Shown piece by piece: positions 11,351 through 26,203 of a DNA stretch of 64,000 nucleotides. The stretch spans positions 62,001 to 126,000 of the forward strand of contig CAJQUN010000910.1 in assembly GCA_907163345.1 (NCBI GenBank), in the 5' to 3' direction. A program made the translations under genes and the position numbers. The stretch comes from Haberlea rhodopensis (lineage: Eukaryota; Streptophyta; Magnoliopsida; Lamiales; Gesneriaceae). Under the pieces are notes generated by a model, which was not told where the DNA came from, searched no databases, and was given only the letters and a program-made list of their open reading frames with translations. Each line of letters opens with the position of its first letter. Position 1 is the stretch's first letter.

Positions 11351-14300
11351 ATGGCAACTAACAACGTAACAAGCACATTATCACTGCGATCGGTCCTTGA
11401 GAAGGACAAATTAAATGGGACGAATTTCCTAGACTGGTATAGGAACTTGAGGATAGTCCTCAAACAAGAAAAGAAGCAATATGTCCTAGAGGAACCCTTA
11501 CCTGCTGAGGAACCTCCCCTGACGGCTGCTAAGGCCGATAAAGATGCTTACAAGAAGCATCAAAATGACGCACTTGATGTTGGGTGCCTTATGCTTGCCA
11601 CCATGAACTCTGAGCTTCAGAAGCAACATGAGGAAATGGAGGCGTTTGATATGATCGAGCACCTAAAGCAATTGTACCAACAACAAGCAAGACAAGAGAG
11701 GTATGACGTCTCTAAAGCGTTATTCCAGTGTAGAATGGTAGAAGGAAGCATAGTTGGAACTCATGTGCTCAAGATGATTGGGTATATTGAGAATCTGGAG
11801 AAGCTGGGTTTTCCTTTGGACCAAGAGTTGGCCACTGACGTGATCTTGCAATCGTTGCCTGAAAGCTTCAGTCAATTTGTCTTGAATTACAATATGATTG
11901 AAATTGAAAAGACTCTACCACAGTTACTTGGCATGCTTAGATCTTTTGAAGCAAATAGCAAGAAGTCTAAGCCTACAAATGTTCTTGTGAATAAGAGCAA
12001 AGGAAAGACTAAAGCTAAGAGCTTCAAGAAAAACAAGAAAGTCTTTGTTAAATCTAAGCCAAAAGCTTCTGCACTTAAGCCAAAGGGAGGGGTAGCAAAA
12101 GAAGGGAACTGTTTCCATTGCGGTGAGACCGGTCATTGGAAAAGAATTTGCAAAGTTTATCTGGAGGATCTCAAGAAAGGAAGTGTGACTTCCACTTCAG
12201 GTATTTTTGTTATAGAAGTCAATTTATCTACTTCTTCATCATGGGTATTAGATACTGGATGTGGATCTCACATTTGTGTAAATGTGCAGGATTTCAAAAG
12301 GAGTAGGACGTTGGCGAAAGGTGAAGTTGATCTCCGAGTTGGAAATGGAGCAAGAGTTGCTGCATTAGCTATAGGAGATTATTGTTTAGCTTTACCTTCT
12401 GGTTTATCGTTGATTTTTGAAAGACTGTTATTTTGTGCCATCTAATACCAAAAACATTATCTCTATTTCTTGTTTGGACAAGTTTGGATATTCATTTATT
12501 ATAAAGAACAATTGTTGTTCCATTTATTTAAATGATATGCTTTATGCTAGTGCACAAATGATTAATGGTCTTTATGTATTAAAGATATGCCTATCTATAA
12601 CATAAATACTAAAAGGATTAAGAATAATGATTCTAATCCAACTTATCTCTGGCATTGTCGCTTGGGTCATATAAACGAGAATCGCATATCAAAACTTCAT
12701 AAGGATGGAGTATTGGATTCATTTGATTTTGAATCATATGAAACATGTGAATTTGTTTAATGGGCAAGATGACTAAAGCCCCTTTCAAGGGACATGTTGA
12801 AAGGGCAAATGTTTTATTGGGACTAATACATAGTGATGTATGTGGGCCAATAAGTACACAAGCTAGAGGTGGTTTTCAATACTTCGTTACATTTACTGAT
12901 GACTTTAGTAGATATGGGTATGTGTACCTAATGAAACATAAACATGAAACCTTTGAAAAGTTCAAGGATTTCAAGAATGAAGTACAAAACCAACTTGGTA
13001 AAAGTATCAAAATCCTTCGATCAGAGTGAATACTTAAGCCAAGAGTTTCATGACTATCTAAAGGAGTGTGGGATAGTCCCACAACTCACTCCTCCGTATA
13101 CTCCACAATGGAATGGTGCATCCGAGAGGAGAAATCGAACATTGTTGGACATGGTTAGATCAATGATGAGTCATGAGATCTTCCGATATCCTTTTGGGGA
13201 CATACTTTAGAAACAGCAATATTCATACTGAACCGTGTTCCATCTAAATCAGTGGAAAAGACACCATATGAGATATGGACTGGGAAGCGTCCTAGTATGT
13301 CTTTTATGAAGATTTGGGGTTGTGAGGCTTTCGTTAGACGTCACGCCACTAACAAACTTGGACCCAAATCTGATAAGTGTTTATTTGTGGGGTATCCTAA
13401 GGAAACAAAATGATACTATTTCTATTATCCCACCGAGAACAAAGTAGTTGTTGCTCGGACTGGTGTATTTCTTGAAAGAGAATTTATTTCTAGAAAAACC
13501 AGTGGGAGACAAATAGAACTTAGTGAAGTTCAACCACAAGAAAACATTGAACATGATATTGAGATGGAAACAGAGCAGACACCACAAGATGTTGTGGATA
13601 AAGTGCCTGTTCAAGAGACACAAGCCCAGCGTAGGTCTGTAAGAGAACACTGGGAGCCACAGAGATATGGATTTCTTGTGACTCAACAAGGTGACTTACT
13701 ACTTATTGATGAGGATGAGCCGTCATCTTATCAACAAGCTATAATGGGCACTGATTCTGAGAAATGGCAAGAAGCCATGGAATCTGAGATGGAATCCATG
13801 TATGCAAACCAAGTATGGACATTGGTTGACCCACCTGAAGGGGTGAGACCCATAGGGTGCAAATGGATTTTCAAGAAAAAGACCGACATGGATGGTAATG
13901 TACAAACCTATAAAGGTCGGCTGGTTGCAAAAGGTTTCAAGCAAATTCATGGTATTGACTATGATGAAACTTTTTCACCAGTTGTCATGGTTAAATCCAT
14001 TAGGATCTTACTTGCAATAGCTGCATTTCATGATTATGAAATCTGGCAGATGGATGTCAAAATAGCTTTCCTTAATGGAAATCTGCTTGAGGATGTGTAC
14101 ATGTCATAGCCCGAGGGTTTTGTCGATCCAAAGGATGCTGGAAAGATATGCAAGCTACAATGATCCATTTATGGATTGAAGCAAGCTTCTCGGAGTTGGA
14201 ATCTTCGTTTTGATGATGAAGTCAAAGAGTTTGGTTTCATCAAAAACGTAGATGAACCTTGTGTCTACAAGAAGGTCAGTGGGAGCATAATTATCTTCCT

Positions 14301-15297
14301 AATATTGTATGTAGATGACATACTTCTAATTGGGAATACTATCTCTGCCTTACAATCTGTAAAGATTTGGCTAGGGAATTGCTTTTCTATGAAAGACTTG
14401 GGTGAAGCCACCTATGTATTAGGAATCAAGATCTATAGAGATAGATCAAGAAGATTACTTGGCGTAAGTCAAAGTACATACATAGACAAATTGCTAAAAC
14501 GGTTTAGCATGCAAGAATCAAAGAAAGGATTCGCGCCTATGACACATGAAATTTATCTCTCGAAGGAACAGTGTCCTTCAACACCAGATGAGAGACAACG
14601 CATGAGTAAGATTCCATATGCGTCAGCTTTTGGATCTATCATGTATGCCATGATATGTACTCGTCCCGATGTCTCGTATGCTTTGAGCATGACTAGCAGA
14701 TATCAAGTTGATCCAGGTGAAAATCACTGGATTGTAGTCAAGAATATCCTGAAGTACTTGAGAAGAACTAAGGATACATTCTTGATTTATGGAGGTGAGG
14801 AAGAGCTCAATGTAATGAGTTACACTGATACAAGCTTCCAAACCGACAAAGATGATTTTCGATCGCAATCTGGATATGTGTATTGCCTAAATGGAGGTGC
14901 TGTGAGCTGGAAGAGTTCAAAGCAAGAGACAGTAGCCGATTCTACAACGGAAGCTGCGTACATTGCTGCCTCTGATGCAGCAAAAGAAGCTGTTTGGATT
15001 AGGAAGTTCATTTCTGAACTTGGAGTGGTGCCTAGCATTAAGGATCCGATAGAACTCTATTGTGACAACAATGGAGCGATCGCATTGGCTAAGGAACCTA
15101 GATCTCACCAAAGATCCAAGCACATATTTCTGCGCTTTCATTTCATTCGAGAAATCGTTGAAAGGGGAGATGTTAAAATATGCAAAGTACCAACAGATGA
15201 TAATGTATCTGACCCATTGACGAAGCCACTGTCAAAGCAGAGGCATGATCGTCATACTAGATCTCTAGGCATTAGGTATATGTCTGATTGGTCTTAG
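11351..15297 (+). pseudogene. copia-1 gag-pol polyprotein, inactivated
   Basis: Starts MATNNVTSTLSLRSVLEKDK and follows Ty1/copia order: gag; zinc knuckle CFHCGETGHWKRIC (about 12112-12153); protease VLDTGCGSHIC (about 12247-12279); integrase (HSDVCGP, about 12829); RT with YVDDILLIGN (about 14309-14338); and RNase H up to the stop at 15297. Lesions include frameshifts near 12418, 12588 and 12755, a small deletion near 13023 removing the DRGG just before the second integrase acidic region, another frameshift near 13180, and stops near 13411, 14107 and 14161. The RT-RH part from 14176 is open for 373 codons. The product cannot be made as one protein. Confidence 0.93.
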
Positions 15298-15299
15298 TG

Positions 15300-15312
15300 C
15301 AAGTGGGAGATT
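15300..15312 (+). other. copia-1 polypurine tract region
   Basis: The purine-rich stretch aagtgggaga lies directly before the 3' LTR, the position where plus-strand DNA synthesis is primed. The same tract precedes the 3' LTRs of copia-2 and copia-3. Confidence 0.8.
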
Positions 15313-16267
15313 TGTTGGGATATGCCCTAAGACAAGTCATTAGATGATTGTTTATGACATACAATGTATTATGATTTTATGAATGACAAATCATTATTAT
15401 ATATTATTCGAATATCTGTGCAATATGAATTGATATATAAGCTAATGTCCTTAGAATAATATTGTATTATTCTTAAAGATTGTCCCTAGTCAAGTATTAT
15501 CATAAATAAGGATAATGATAATACATTGAGACTAGTATGTTTTGATTGATGAATTGTTCATAGATATGAGATATCAAATCAACACATGGGTACATGTTAG
15601 AGAACGATGTACTGGACAGACCCACCATGAGAATGCTACATGGATAGTTATATGAGTGTCATAAGCAATTTTCATAGTGATAATAATGTATGTAATCCTT
15701 ACGACTTGAGATCATCAGAGATCCCAACATAAGGAGTTATGTATCTTGATATTGTCAAACGTTACCTGTAACAGGGTAACCTATAAAGGCAACTATTGGA
15801 TACACTGCGAACTATGTAGAGGGATGTTGATTGATCGAGATAGGATTTGTCCCTCCTATATAACAGGAGAAGTGTTTGGGCCCTTGATCAAGTAAGACTA
15901 AAATGCATGGCCATGCTCGAATAAGTCGATATGAGATATCGAGCTTTTTCATTTATTCTAGTTATACTTGGAGATCAAGAAATAAAGATTGAATATACGA
16001 GTATGACTATTCCATGACTCGTGTTCAATCTAAACACAAAGGACAAAGGGATTAAGTTACATGGTTAATATTATCACAAGTTCTAAGGTTATGTCGAGTC
16101 AAAGACATTCTTGTAATTTGGGTAGCATTGATGTGTTGCTAGATACCGCTCATTGATTGCGACATAAAATGAGATTTTATGTCACTGCCAACATTACAAG
16201 ATCCTATCGGGTCGCACAAAAGATTAAATCGATAAAGGGAATTAAATTCATGGGATGAATTAAATAA
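15313..16267 (+). repeat. copia-1 3' LTR, first part
   Basis: Matches the first 955 bp or so of the 5' LTR, then is cut by copia-2 at 16268. The last 5 bases (aataa, 16263-16267) are the duplicated target site. The LTR resumes at 33711. Confidence 0.94.
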
Positions 16268-17769
16268 TGTTGGGATATGCCCTAAGACATATCATTAGAT
16301 GATTGTTTATGACATACAATGTAATATGATTTTATGAAATGGCAATTCATTATTATATATTATTCGATTAACTGTGCAATGCGAATAAATATATATGTTA
16401 ATGTCCTTAGAATAATATTGTATTATTCTTAAAGATGTCCCTAGTCAAGTATTATCATGAATAGGGATAATGATAATACGTAGAGACTAGTATGTGTTGA
16501 TTGATGAACTGTTCATTGATATGAGATATCAAATCAACACATGGGTACATGTTAGAGAACGATGTACTGGACAGACCCACCATGAGAATGCTACATTGAT
16601 AGTTATATGAGTGTCATAAGCAATTCTCATAGTGATAATAATGTATGTAATCCTTACGACTTGTGATCATCAGAGATCCCAACATAAGGAGTTATGTATC
16701 TTGATATTGTCAAACGTTACCCGTAACAGGGTAAACTATAAAGGCGACTATTGGATACACTACGAATTATGTAGAGAGATGTTGACTGATCGAGATAGGA
16801 TTTGTCCCTCCTATATAACAGGAGATGTGTTTGGCCCTTGATCAAGTGAGAACTAAAATGCATGGGCATGCTCGAATGAGTCGATATGTGATATCGAGCT
16901 TATTCGTTTATTCTAGTTCTACTTGGGGATCAAGAAATAAAGATTGAATATACGAGTATGACTATTCCATGACTCGTGTTCAATCTAAACACAAAGGACA
17001 AAGGGATTAAGTTACATGGTTAATATTATCACAAGTTCTAAAGGTTATGTCGAGTCATTGACATTCTTGTAATTTGGGTAGCATTGATGTGTTGCTAGAT
17101 ACCGCTCAATGCTTGCGACATAAAATGAGATTTTATGTCACTACCAACATTACAAGATCCTATCGGGTCGCACAAAAGATTAAATCGATAAGGAAAATTG
17201 AATTCATTGGATGAATTAATTAATTAAGAAGAGTCTTAATTAAAAGATTATAAGGATTTAATTAAATCATGGGTTTGGGCCCGTGAGGCTTTAAGAAAGC
17301 CTTAAACCTTAATTAAATCTTATAATATAAATACAAGGTTATGATTAATTGTTGGGAACACAATTCATATCATTCCATTCGAAACCACAAGACACACGGC
17401 CGCCTCACTCACGCATTCTCTCTCGGTTTCGTGATAGCCGAAGGGAGGTTGGTGATTTCGTGCCATCATTCGATTTAGAATCGAGTGTGCTTCTTGTTCC
17501 GGTTTAAGAACGAGTCTAGCAACTTGTTCTTAGACTATCCCTTCTCCCGATTTGATCGTGTGGATACCGCTGAGGCAAAACTTGATAAGTTTTGCTAGTG
17601 ACTCGAAGGAGATGGTGTACGTGGTGCTGCTCCGAGGAATCAGCTCAAACACGCTACAAGGGTGAGACCTTTGATCCTTTATCCGATATGAACCCCTATG
17701 TATAGATCCGCGGTTTTAGCAATCCAAATTTTAATTCCGCTGCGTTGTATGCTTGTTGGATTACTAAAA
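16268..17769 (+). repeat. copia-2 5' LTR
   Basis: About 1.5 kb, followed by the tRNA-Met primer site TGGTATCAGAGC at 17771. Its end reads ttactaaaa rather than ttactaaca, so the terminal CA appears mutated; the 3' copy at 33705 retains it. TATA-like sequence lies near 17322-17335. Confidence 0.92.
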
Positions 17770-19525
17770 GTGGTATCAGAGCCGTGTACAAGGCTCATAT
17801 CGGATTTATGTGGTTAAATTGTTTTAATCATATTAGGATTATTATTGCATGCTTTTAAACTGTTTAAACATATATGATATGTTAATATCGAGTTTGTGAA
17901 AATCATCGTAAAATTGTATTTGATATAATTGGCGAATAATCAAATTAAATGGCCAATGTTTCGGCCACCACCTAGCACAATTGATCCACGGCTTAGCCAC
18001 ATGAGGGCTAGGGTTTTCGAACCCTTGGCTCGAGATGGCCTAGTCGTTGTGGCTCATGTTCGTGCATGGAGGTTTCGAGACATGGATGAGTTTTGAACTC
18101 TTTGGCTCGATAATGGTTCAAGGATGCATGGATAAGTGGCTTCACCACATGAGAGCTAGGGTTTTCGAACCCTTGGCTCGAGATGGTTGAGCTACCACCG
18201 TGCATGACCTGACCATGATTCGTGGCTCAAGAATTCCGGCGTTTCAAACAAGTTGGCTCGATGAAAACTCAAAGTGGTGCACGGCGGCTAGGTTTTGGAA
18301 CCCTAGCACCGCCGCCGCTCGGTCATGGTTCGGCCATGGGCTAGGGTTTCAAACCCTAGGCCCATAATTGGTCCAGCCGTGTGTTTGGTTGGTTCGAACC
18401 ATGGTGGTTCGTGGCTTAGTCGCTTAAGTTCGTGGCATGTGATGTCCCGAGCGTACGATAATTTTTCAAAATTCTATTTTACAGTTTTAATTAAAATTAA
18501 ATTTTAAAATGTTTAGAATTTAATTAATTAAATGTTAAAGCATGTTTTATGTGTTGTATGAGCATGGTGCATGGTTATAGCCCTTTTGACCTATTAGATA
18601 GGATTTGTGGATATTTGTAATTTATAATACGACCTGCGAGTCGTGCCTTCTCTTTTTTATTCTAAATGTAATCTCTCCCCTATGTTCCCCTCGAATGTGA
18701 ATCGAGGAATTCTATATCTTGTAAATAGTGTAGTTTATTTTGTTGATAGTGATCAATGAAGATGGAGCATCAAGCCGGGATGAGGAGGCCATTCACAAAT
18801 TGGAGCCAAAGGAAGGTGCTTGTGAAGTTACCTTAGGTTGACTCTTAGGATTTTCTCATTGGCTTGAGAAAATCACTAGTAGGGGCTATAACCATGTCAC
18901 GTTTAATTATGTATGTTGATGCATGATTTATCTTATGTTTTAGATTGATAATTGTATTACACATATATGTAGATATGTATACAACTATATGTAGTGGACA
19001 TATTTTAAATTATCAAACTAATCATGAGATCAATAAATCCCTCTAAAATATTAAGTTTTAGATGCCTTCCAAAATTAAAAGTACTCGTCAAAAACTTCGA
19101 TTGTACATATGTGGGTTTGCCAAAGCAAAGCACTGTGGCAATCTTAGTAAGGCGCGAAAGGATAAAAGTGAAATCCGTTATACTTTAAATTGGGTACGAC
19201 TTAACTAGGTTATCTCAATAGGATTGGGAACCTAGAGGCATGGGTTGGATATTAATTCATTTGATGAATTGAACAAAGTGTTGTTCGTCCAACTATCCAA
19301 GAATTACATGTGATATAATTGACAAAGTGTTGTCTACCTAAATAACCGAGTCTTGGGTGATTAGCCAAAGCTAACTCAAGATTAGGCGAAATATGGATCT
19401 TGGCCCACTAAAGGTTTCGAGGGTTGATATTTTTTTAACAAAATAGTGGGAGTATCATTTAATATAAGACCATATTAAATGAGTAAATCATAAACTTATT
19501 TTGCATATTTATATTGTAGATATCC
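17770..19525 (+). other. copia-2 leader (1.76 kb, noncoding)
   Basis: This is the uninterrupted version of the leader split in copia-1. It contains the primer site at its start, repeated 'gagggctagggttttcgaacccttggctcgagatgg'-type blocks (about 18003 and 18152), near-palindromic telo-box sequences (about 18280 and 18340), and an AT-rich stretch near 18470-18560. No convincing gene is seen. Confidence 0.75.
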
Positions 19526-22500
19526 ATGGCAACTAACAATACAACAAGCACATTATCACTGCGATCGGTCCTTGAGAAGGACAAATTAAATGGGACAAAC
19601 TTCCTAGACTGGTATAGGAATCTGAGGATAGTCCTCAAGCAAGAAAAGAAACAATATGTCCTAGAGGAACCCTTACCTGTTGAGGAACCTCCCCTGACGG
19701 CTACGAGAGCCGATAAGGATGCTTAAGAGAAGCATCAGAATGACGCACTTGATGTTGGCTGCCTTATGCTTGCCACCATGAACTCTGAGCTTCAGAAGCA
19801 ACATGAGGAAATGGAGGCGTTCGATATGATCGAACACTTAAAGCAATTGTACCAACAGCAAGCTAGACAAGAGAGGCATGACGTCTCTAAAGCATTGTTC
19901 CAGTGCAGGATGGTAGAGCTAGTTGGAACTCATGTGCTCAAGATGATTGGGTACATTGAGAATCTGGAGAAGCTGGGTTTTCCATTAGACCAAGAGTTGG
20001 CCACTGATGTGATCTTGCAATCGTTGCCTGAGAGCTTCAGTCAATTTGTAGTAAATTACAATATGACTGACATGGAAAAGACTCTACCACAATTGCTTGG
20101 TATGTTGAGAACATATGAAGCAAATACAAAGAAGACTAAGGCCACAAATGTTCTTATTGTGAATAAGGGCAAAGGCTGGCCAAAGCTAAAGGCAATAAGA
20201 AAGCAAAGAAGGTCTTTGTTAAATCTAAGCCAAAGTCTCATGCACTGAAGCCAAAGGGAGGGATAGCAAAGGAAGGGAACTGTTTCCATGGCGGTGAGAC
20301 CGGCCATTGGAAAAGAAACTACAAAGTATATCTAGAGGATCTAAAGAAAGGAAGTGTGACTTCCACTTCAGGTATTTTTGTTATAGAAGTCAATTTATCT
20401 ACTTCTTCATCATGGGTATTAGATACTGGATGTGGATCTCACATTTGTGTAAATGTGCAGGACATCAAAAGGAGTAGATTGTTGGCGAAAGGCGAAGTAG
20501 ATCTCCGAGTTGGAAATGGAGCAAGAGTTGCTGCATTAGCTATAGGAGATTATTATTTATCTTTGCCTTCTGGTTTATCGTTGATTTTAAAAGACTGTTA
20601 TTTTGTGCCATCCATTACCAAAAACATTATTTCTATTTCTTGTTTAGACAAGTGTGGATTTTCATTTATGATAAATGACAACTGTTGTTATATTTATTTA
20701 AATGATATGTTTTATGCTAGTGCACAAATGGCGAATGGTCTTTATTTATTAAATCTTGATATGCCTATCTATAACATAAATACTAAAAGGATTAAAAATA
20801 ATGATTGTAATCCGACTTATCTCTGGCATTGTCGCTTGGGCCACATAAACGAGAACCGCATATCTAAACTTCATAAGGATGGAGTATTAGATTCATTTGA
20901 TTTTGAATCATATGAAAATGCGAATCTTGTTTAATGGGCAAGATGACTAAAGCCCCTTTCAAGGGACATGTTGAAAGGGCAAATGTTTTATTGGGACTAA
21001 TACATAGTGATGTATGTGGACCAATAAGTACACAAGCTAGAGGTGGTTTTCAATACTTCGTTACATTTACTGATGACCTCAGTAGATATGGGTATGTGTA
21101 CCTAATGAAGCATAAGCATGAAACCTTTGAAAAGTTCAAAGATTTCAAGAATGAAGTACAAAACCAACTTGGCAAAAGTATCAAAATCCTTCGATCAGAT
21201 CGAGGAGGTGAATACTTAAGCCAAGAGTTTCATGACTATCTAAAGGAGTGTGGGATAGTCCCACAACTCACTCCTCTGTATACTCCACAATGGAATGGTG
21301 TATCCGAGAGGAGAAATCGAACCTTGTTGGACATGGTTAGATCAATGATGAGTCATGCAGATCTTCCGATATCGTTTTGGGGACATGCTCTAGAAACATC
21401 GATTTTCTTACTGAACCGTGTTCCATCTAAATCAGTGGAAAAGACACCATATGAGATATGGACTGGGAAGCTTCCTAGTATGTCTTTTATGAAGATTTGG
21501 GGTTGTGAGGCTTTCGTTAGACGTCACGCCACTAACAAACTTGGACCCAAATCTGATAAGTGTTTATTTGTGGGGTATCCTAAGGAAACGAAAGGATACT
21601 AATTCTATTATCCCACCGAGAACAAAGTAGTTGTTGCTCGGACTGGTGTATTTCTTGAAAGAGAATTTATTTCTAGAAAAACCAGTGCGAGAAAAATAGA
21701 ACTTAGTGAAGTTCAACGACAAGAAAACACTGAACCTGAGATTGAGATGGAAACAGAGCAGGCACCGCAAGCTGTTGTGGAAGAAGTACCTGCTCAAGAG
21801 ACACAAGCCCAGCGTAGGTCTGTAAGAGAACACCGGGAGCCACAGAGATATGGATTTCTTGTGTCTCAACAAGGTGACTTAATACTTATTGATGAGGATG
21901 AGCCGTCATCTTATCAACAAGCTATAATGGACACTGATTCTGAGAAATGGCAAGAGGCCATGAAATCTGAGATGGAATCCATGTATGCAAACAAAGTATG
22001 GACTTTGGTTGATCCTCCTGAAGGGGTACGACCCATAGGGTGCAAATGGATTTTCAAGAAAAAGACCGATATGGATGGTAATGTACAAACCTATAAAGGT
22101 CGGCTGGTTGCAAAAGGATTCAAACAAATTCATGGTATTGACTATGATGAAACCTTTTCACCAGTGGCCATGGTTAAATCCATAAGGATCTTACTTGCAA
22201 TAGCTGCATTTCATGATTATGAAATCTGGCAGATGGATGTCAAAACAGCTTTCCTTAATGGAAATCTGCTCGAGGATGTGTACATGACACAACCCGAGGG
22301 TTTTGTCGATCCAAAGGATGCTGGAAAGATATGCAAGCTACAACGATCCATTTATGGATTGAAGCAAGCTTCTCGGAGTTGGAATCTTCGTTTTGATGAT
22401 GCAATCAAAGAGTTTGGTTTTATCAAAAACGTAGATGAACCTTGTGTCTACAAGAAGGTCAGTGGGAGCGTAATCATTTTCCTAGTGGTGTATGTAGACG

Positions 22501-23480
22501 ACATACTTCTCATTGGGAATGATATCACTGCCTTACAATCTGTAAAGATTTGGCTAGGGAATTGCTTTTCGATGAAAGACTTGGGAGAAGCCACCTATGT
22601 CTTAGGAATCAAGATCTATAGAGATAGATCGAGAAGGCTTCTTGGCCTAAGTCAAAGTACATACATAGACAAAGTGCTTAAAAGGTTTAGCATGCAAGAA
22701 TCAAAGAAAGGATTCGTGCCTATGACACATGGTATATATCTCTCGAAGGAACAGTGTCCTTCAACACCAGATGAGAGACAACGCATGAGTAAGATTCCAT
22801 ATGCGTCAGCTATTGGATCTATCATGTATGACATGATATGTACTCGTCCCGATGTATCGTATGCTTTGAGCATGACGAGCAGATATCAAGTTGATCCAGG
22901 TGAAGGTCACTGGATTGCTGTCAAGAATATTCTGAAGTACTTGAGAAGAACTAAGGATACATTCTTGATTTATGGAGGTGAGGAAGAGCTCAATGTAATG
23001 GGTTACACTGATGCAAGCTTCCAAACCGACAAAGATGATTTTCGATCGCAATCTGGATATGTGTATTGCCTAAATGGAGGTGCTGTGAGCTGGAAGAGTT
23101 CAAAGCAAGAGACAGTAGCCGATTCTACAACGGAAGCTGAGTATATTGCTGCCTCGGATGCAGCAAAGGAAGCTGTTTGGATCAGGAAGTTCATTTCTGA
23201 ACTTGGAGTGGTCCCTAGCATTAAAGATCCGATAGAACTCTATTGTGACAACAATGGAGCGATCGCATTGGCTAAGGAACCTAGATCTCACCAAAGATCC
23301 AAGCACATACTATGGTGCTTTCATTTCATTCGAGAAATCGTTGAAAGGGGAGATGTTAAAATATGCAAAGTACCAACAGATGATAATGTATCTGACCCAT
23401 TGACGAAGCCACTGTCACAGCAGAAGCATGATCGTCATACTAGATCTCTAGGCATTATGTATATGTCTGAGTGGTCTTAG
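19526..23480 (+). pseudogene. copia-2 gag-pol polyprotein, inactivated
   Basis: Same domain order as copia-1. Gag starts at 19526, hits a stop at 19724, and is frameshifted near 20177. The zinc knuckle is damaged: it reads CFHGGETGHWKRNY, so two of its cysteines are lost. Protease VLDTGCGSHIC is intact (about 20416). The integrase stretch 20934-21602 keeps HSDVCGP, RSDRGGEY and the NGVSERRNR glutamate, but is preceded by a stop near 20932 and ends in one near 21600. RT-RNase H (21747-23480, 577 codons) is open, with YVDDILLIGND at about 22491. Dead as a polyprotein. Confidence 0.93.
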
Positions 23481-23495
23481 TGCAAGTGGGAGATT

Positions 23496-24683
23496 TGTTG
23501 GGATATGCCCTAAGACATATCATTAGATGATTGTTTATGACATACAATGTAATATGATTTTATGAAATGACAATTCATTATTATATATTATTCGATTAAG
23601 TGTGCAATGTGAATAAATATATATGTTAATTTCCTTAGAATAATATTGTATTATTCTTAAAGATGTCCCTAGTCAAGTATTATCATGAATAGGGATAATG
23701 ATAATACGTAGAGACTAGTATGTGTTGATTGATGAACTGTTCATTGATATGAGATATCAAATCAACACATGGGTACATATTAGAGAACGATGTACTGGAC
23801 AGACCCACCATGAGAATGCTACATGGATAGTTATATGAGTGTCATATGCAATTCTCATAGTGATAATAATGTATGTAATCCTTACGACTTGTGATCATCA
23901 GAGATCCCAACATAAGGAGTTATGTATCTTAATATTGTCAAACGTTACCCATAACAGGGTAAACTATAAAGGCGACTATTGGATACACTACGAATTATGT
24001 AGAGGGATGTTGACTGATCGAGATAGGATTTGTCCCTCCTATATAACAGGAGATGTGTTTGGCCCTTGATCAAGTGAGAACTAAAATGCATGGCCATGCT
24101 CGAATGAGTCGATATGTGATATCGAGCTTATTCGTTTATTCTAGTTCTACTTGGGGATCAAGAAATAAAGATTGAATATACGAGTATGACTATTCCATGA
24201 CTCGTGTTCAATCTAAACACAAAGGACAAAGGGATTAAGTTACATGGTTAATATTATCACAAGTTCTAAAGGTTATGTCGAGTCATTGACATTTTTGTAA
24301 TTTGGGTAGCATTGATTTGTTGCTAGATACCGCTCAATGCTTTCGACATAAAATGAGATTTTATGTCACTACCAACATTACAAGATCCTATCGGGTCGCA
24401 CAAAAGATTAAATCGATAAGGGAAATTAAATTCATTGGATGAATTAATTAAGAAGAATCTTAATTAAAAGATTATAAGGATTTGATTAAATCATGGGTTT
24501 GAGCCCGTGAGGCTTTAAGAAAGCCTTAAACCTTAATTAAATCTTATAATATAAATACAAGGTTATGATTAATTGTTGGGAACACAATTCATATCATTCC
24601 ATTCGAAACCACAAGACACACGGCCGCCTCACTCACGCATTCTCTCTCGGTTTCGTGATAGCCGAAGGGAGGTTGGTGATTTC
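23496..24683 (+). repeat. copia-2 3' LTR, first part
   Basis: Homologous to the first 1.19 kb of 16268-17769. Cut by copia-3 at 24684. The final atttc (24679-24683) is the duplicated target; the LTR resumes at 33396. Confidence 0.94.
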
Positions 24684-26188
24684 TGTAAGTAACCCCATGA
24701 GCATACAACGCAGCGGAATAAAATTTTGGGATTACAAACCAGCGATCTATACATAGGGATTCATATCGGATTAGAGAATTACAAGTGTCTTACCCTTGTA
24801 GCGTGTTTGAAGCTGAATCCACGGAGCTGCACCACGTCCTACGCCATTTCGAGTCACTAAGCAAAACTCGATTGGTTTTGCCTCAACAGTATCCACACGA
24901 TCAAATCGGGTGAAGGGATGGATTAATAACACGTTGCTAGACAAGTTATTAATCCTATACACGAAGCTAACTCGATTCACAATCGAAACAAACACCAAAC
25001 CATCAAGATTACTCCTCGGTTATCAAGAAATCCGAGAGCTTCTCCTTGAAGTCGGCGGCCGTGAGCTTCTCTTGTAGGTTATGATATATTGTGTAGTGTT
25101 ATATCAATTGTCTTACAATTAAAACCCATGCAATCATATTAAATATAATTAATTAAAGGCTTTCTTAAAGCTTCATGGGCTTAAGCCCATGATTTAATTA
25201 ATCCTTATGATTATTAATTAAGACTCCTCTTAATTATTTAATTCATCTCATGAATTTAATTTCCCTTCTCGATTTAATCTTTTGTGCGACCCGATAGGAT
25301 CTCGTAATGTTGGCAGTGACATAAAATCTCATTTTATGTCGCAAGCATCGAGCGGTATCTAGCAACACATCGATGCTACCCAAATTACGAGAATGTCAAT
25401 GACTCGACATAACCTTTAGAACTTGTGATAATATTAATCATGTAACTTAATCCCTTTGTCCTTTGTGTTTAGATTGAACACGAGTCATGGAATAGTCATA
25501 CTCGTATATCCAATCTTTATTTCTTGATCCCCAAGTAGAACTAGAATAAACGAATAAGCTCGATATCTCATATCGACTCATTCGAGCATGGCCATGCATT
25601 TTAGTTCTCACTTGATCAAGGGCCTAACACATCTCCTGTTATATAGGAGGGACAAATCCTATCTCGATCAGTCAACATCCCTCTACATAATTCGTAGTGT
25701 ATCCAATAGTCGCCTTTATAGTATATCCTGTTACGGGTAACGTTTGACGATATCAAGATACATAACTCCTTATGTTGGGATCTCTGATGATCACAAGTCG
25801 TAAGGATTACATACATTATTATCACTATGAGAATTGCATATGACGATCATATAACTATCCATGTTGCATTCTCATGGTGGGTCTGTTCAGTACATCGTTC
25901 TCTAACATGTACCCATATGTTGATTTGATATCTCATATCAATGAACAATTCATCGATCAACATATACTAGTCTCTACGTATTATCATTATCCCTTTCATG
26001 ATAATACTTGACTAGGAACATCTTTAAGAATAATACAATATTATTCTAAGGACATTAACATATATATATTAATTCATAATGCACAGTTAAAAGAATAATA
26101 TATAATAATGAATTGCCATTCATAAATCCATAAACATTGTATGTCTTAAACAATCATCTAATGACTTGTCTTAGGGCATATCCCAACA
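24684..26188 (-). repeat. copia-3 3' LTR
   Basis: 1505 bp, near-identical to 31886-33390. On the minus strand it runs from TGTTGGGATATGCCC (26188) to GGGGTTACTTACA (24684). Confidence 0.95.
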
Positions 26189-26203
26189 AATCTCCCACTT
26201 GCA

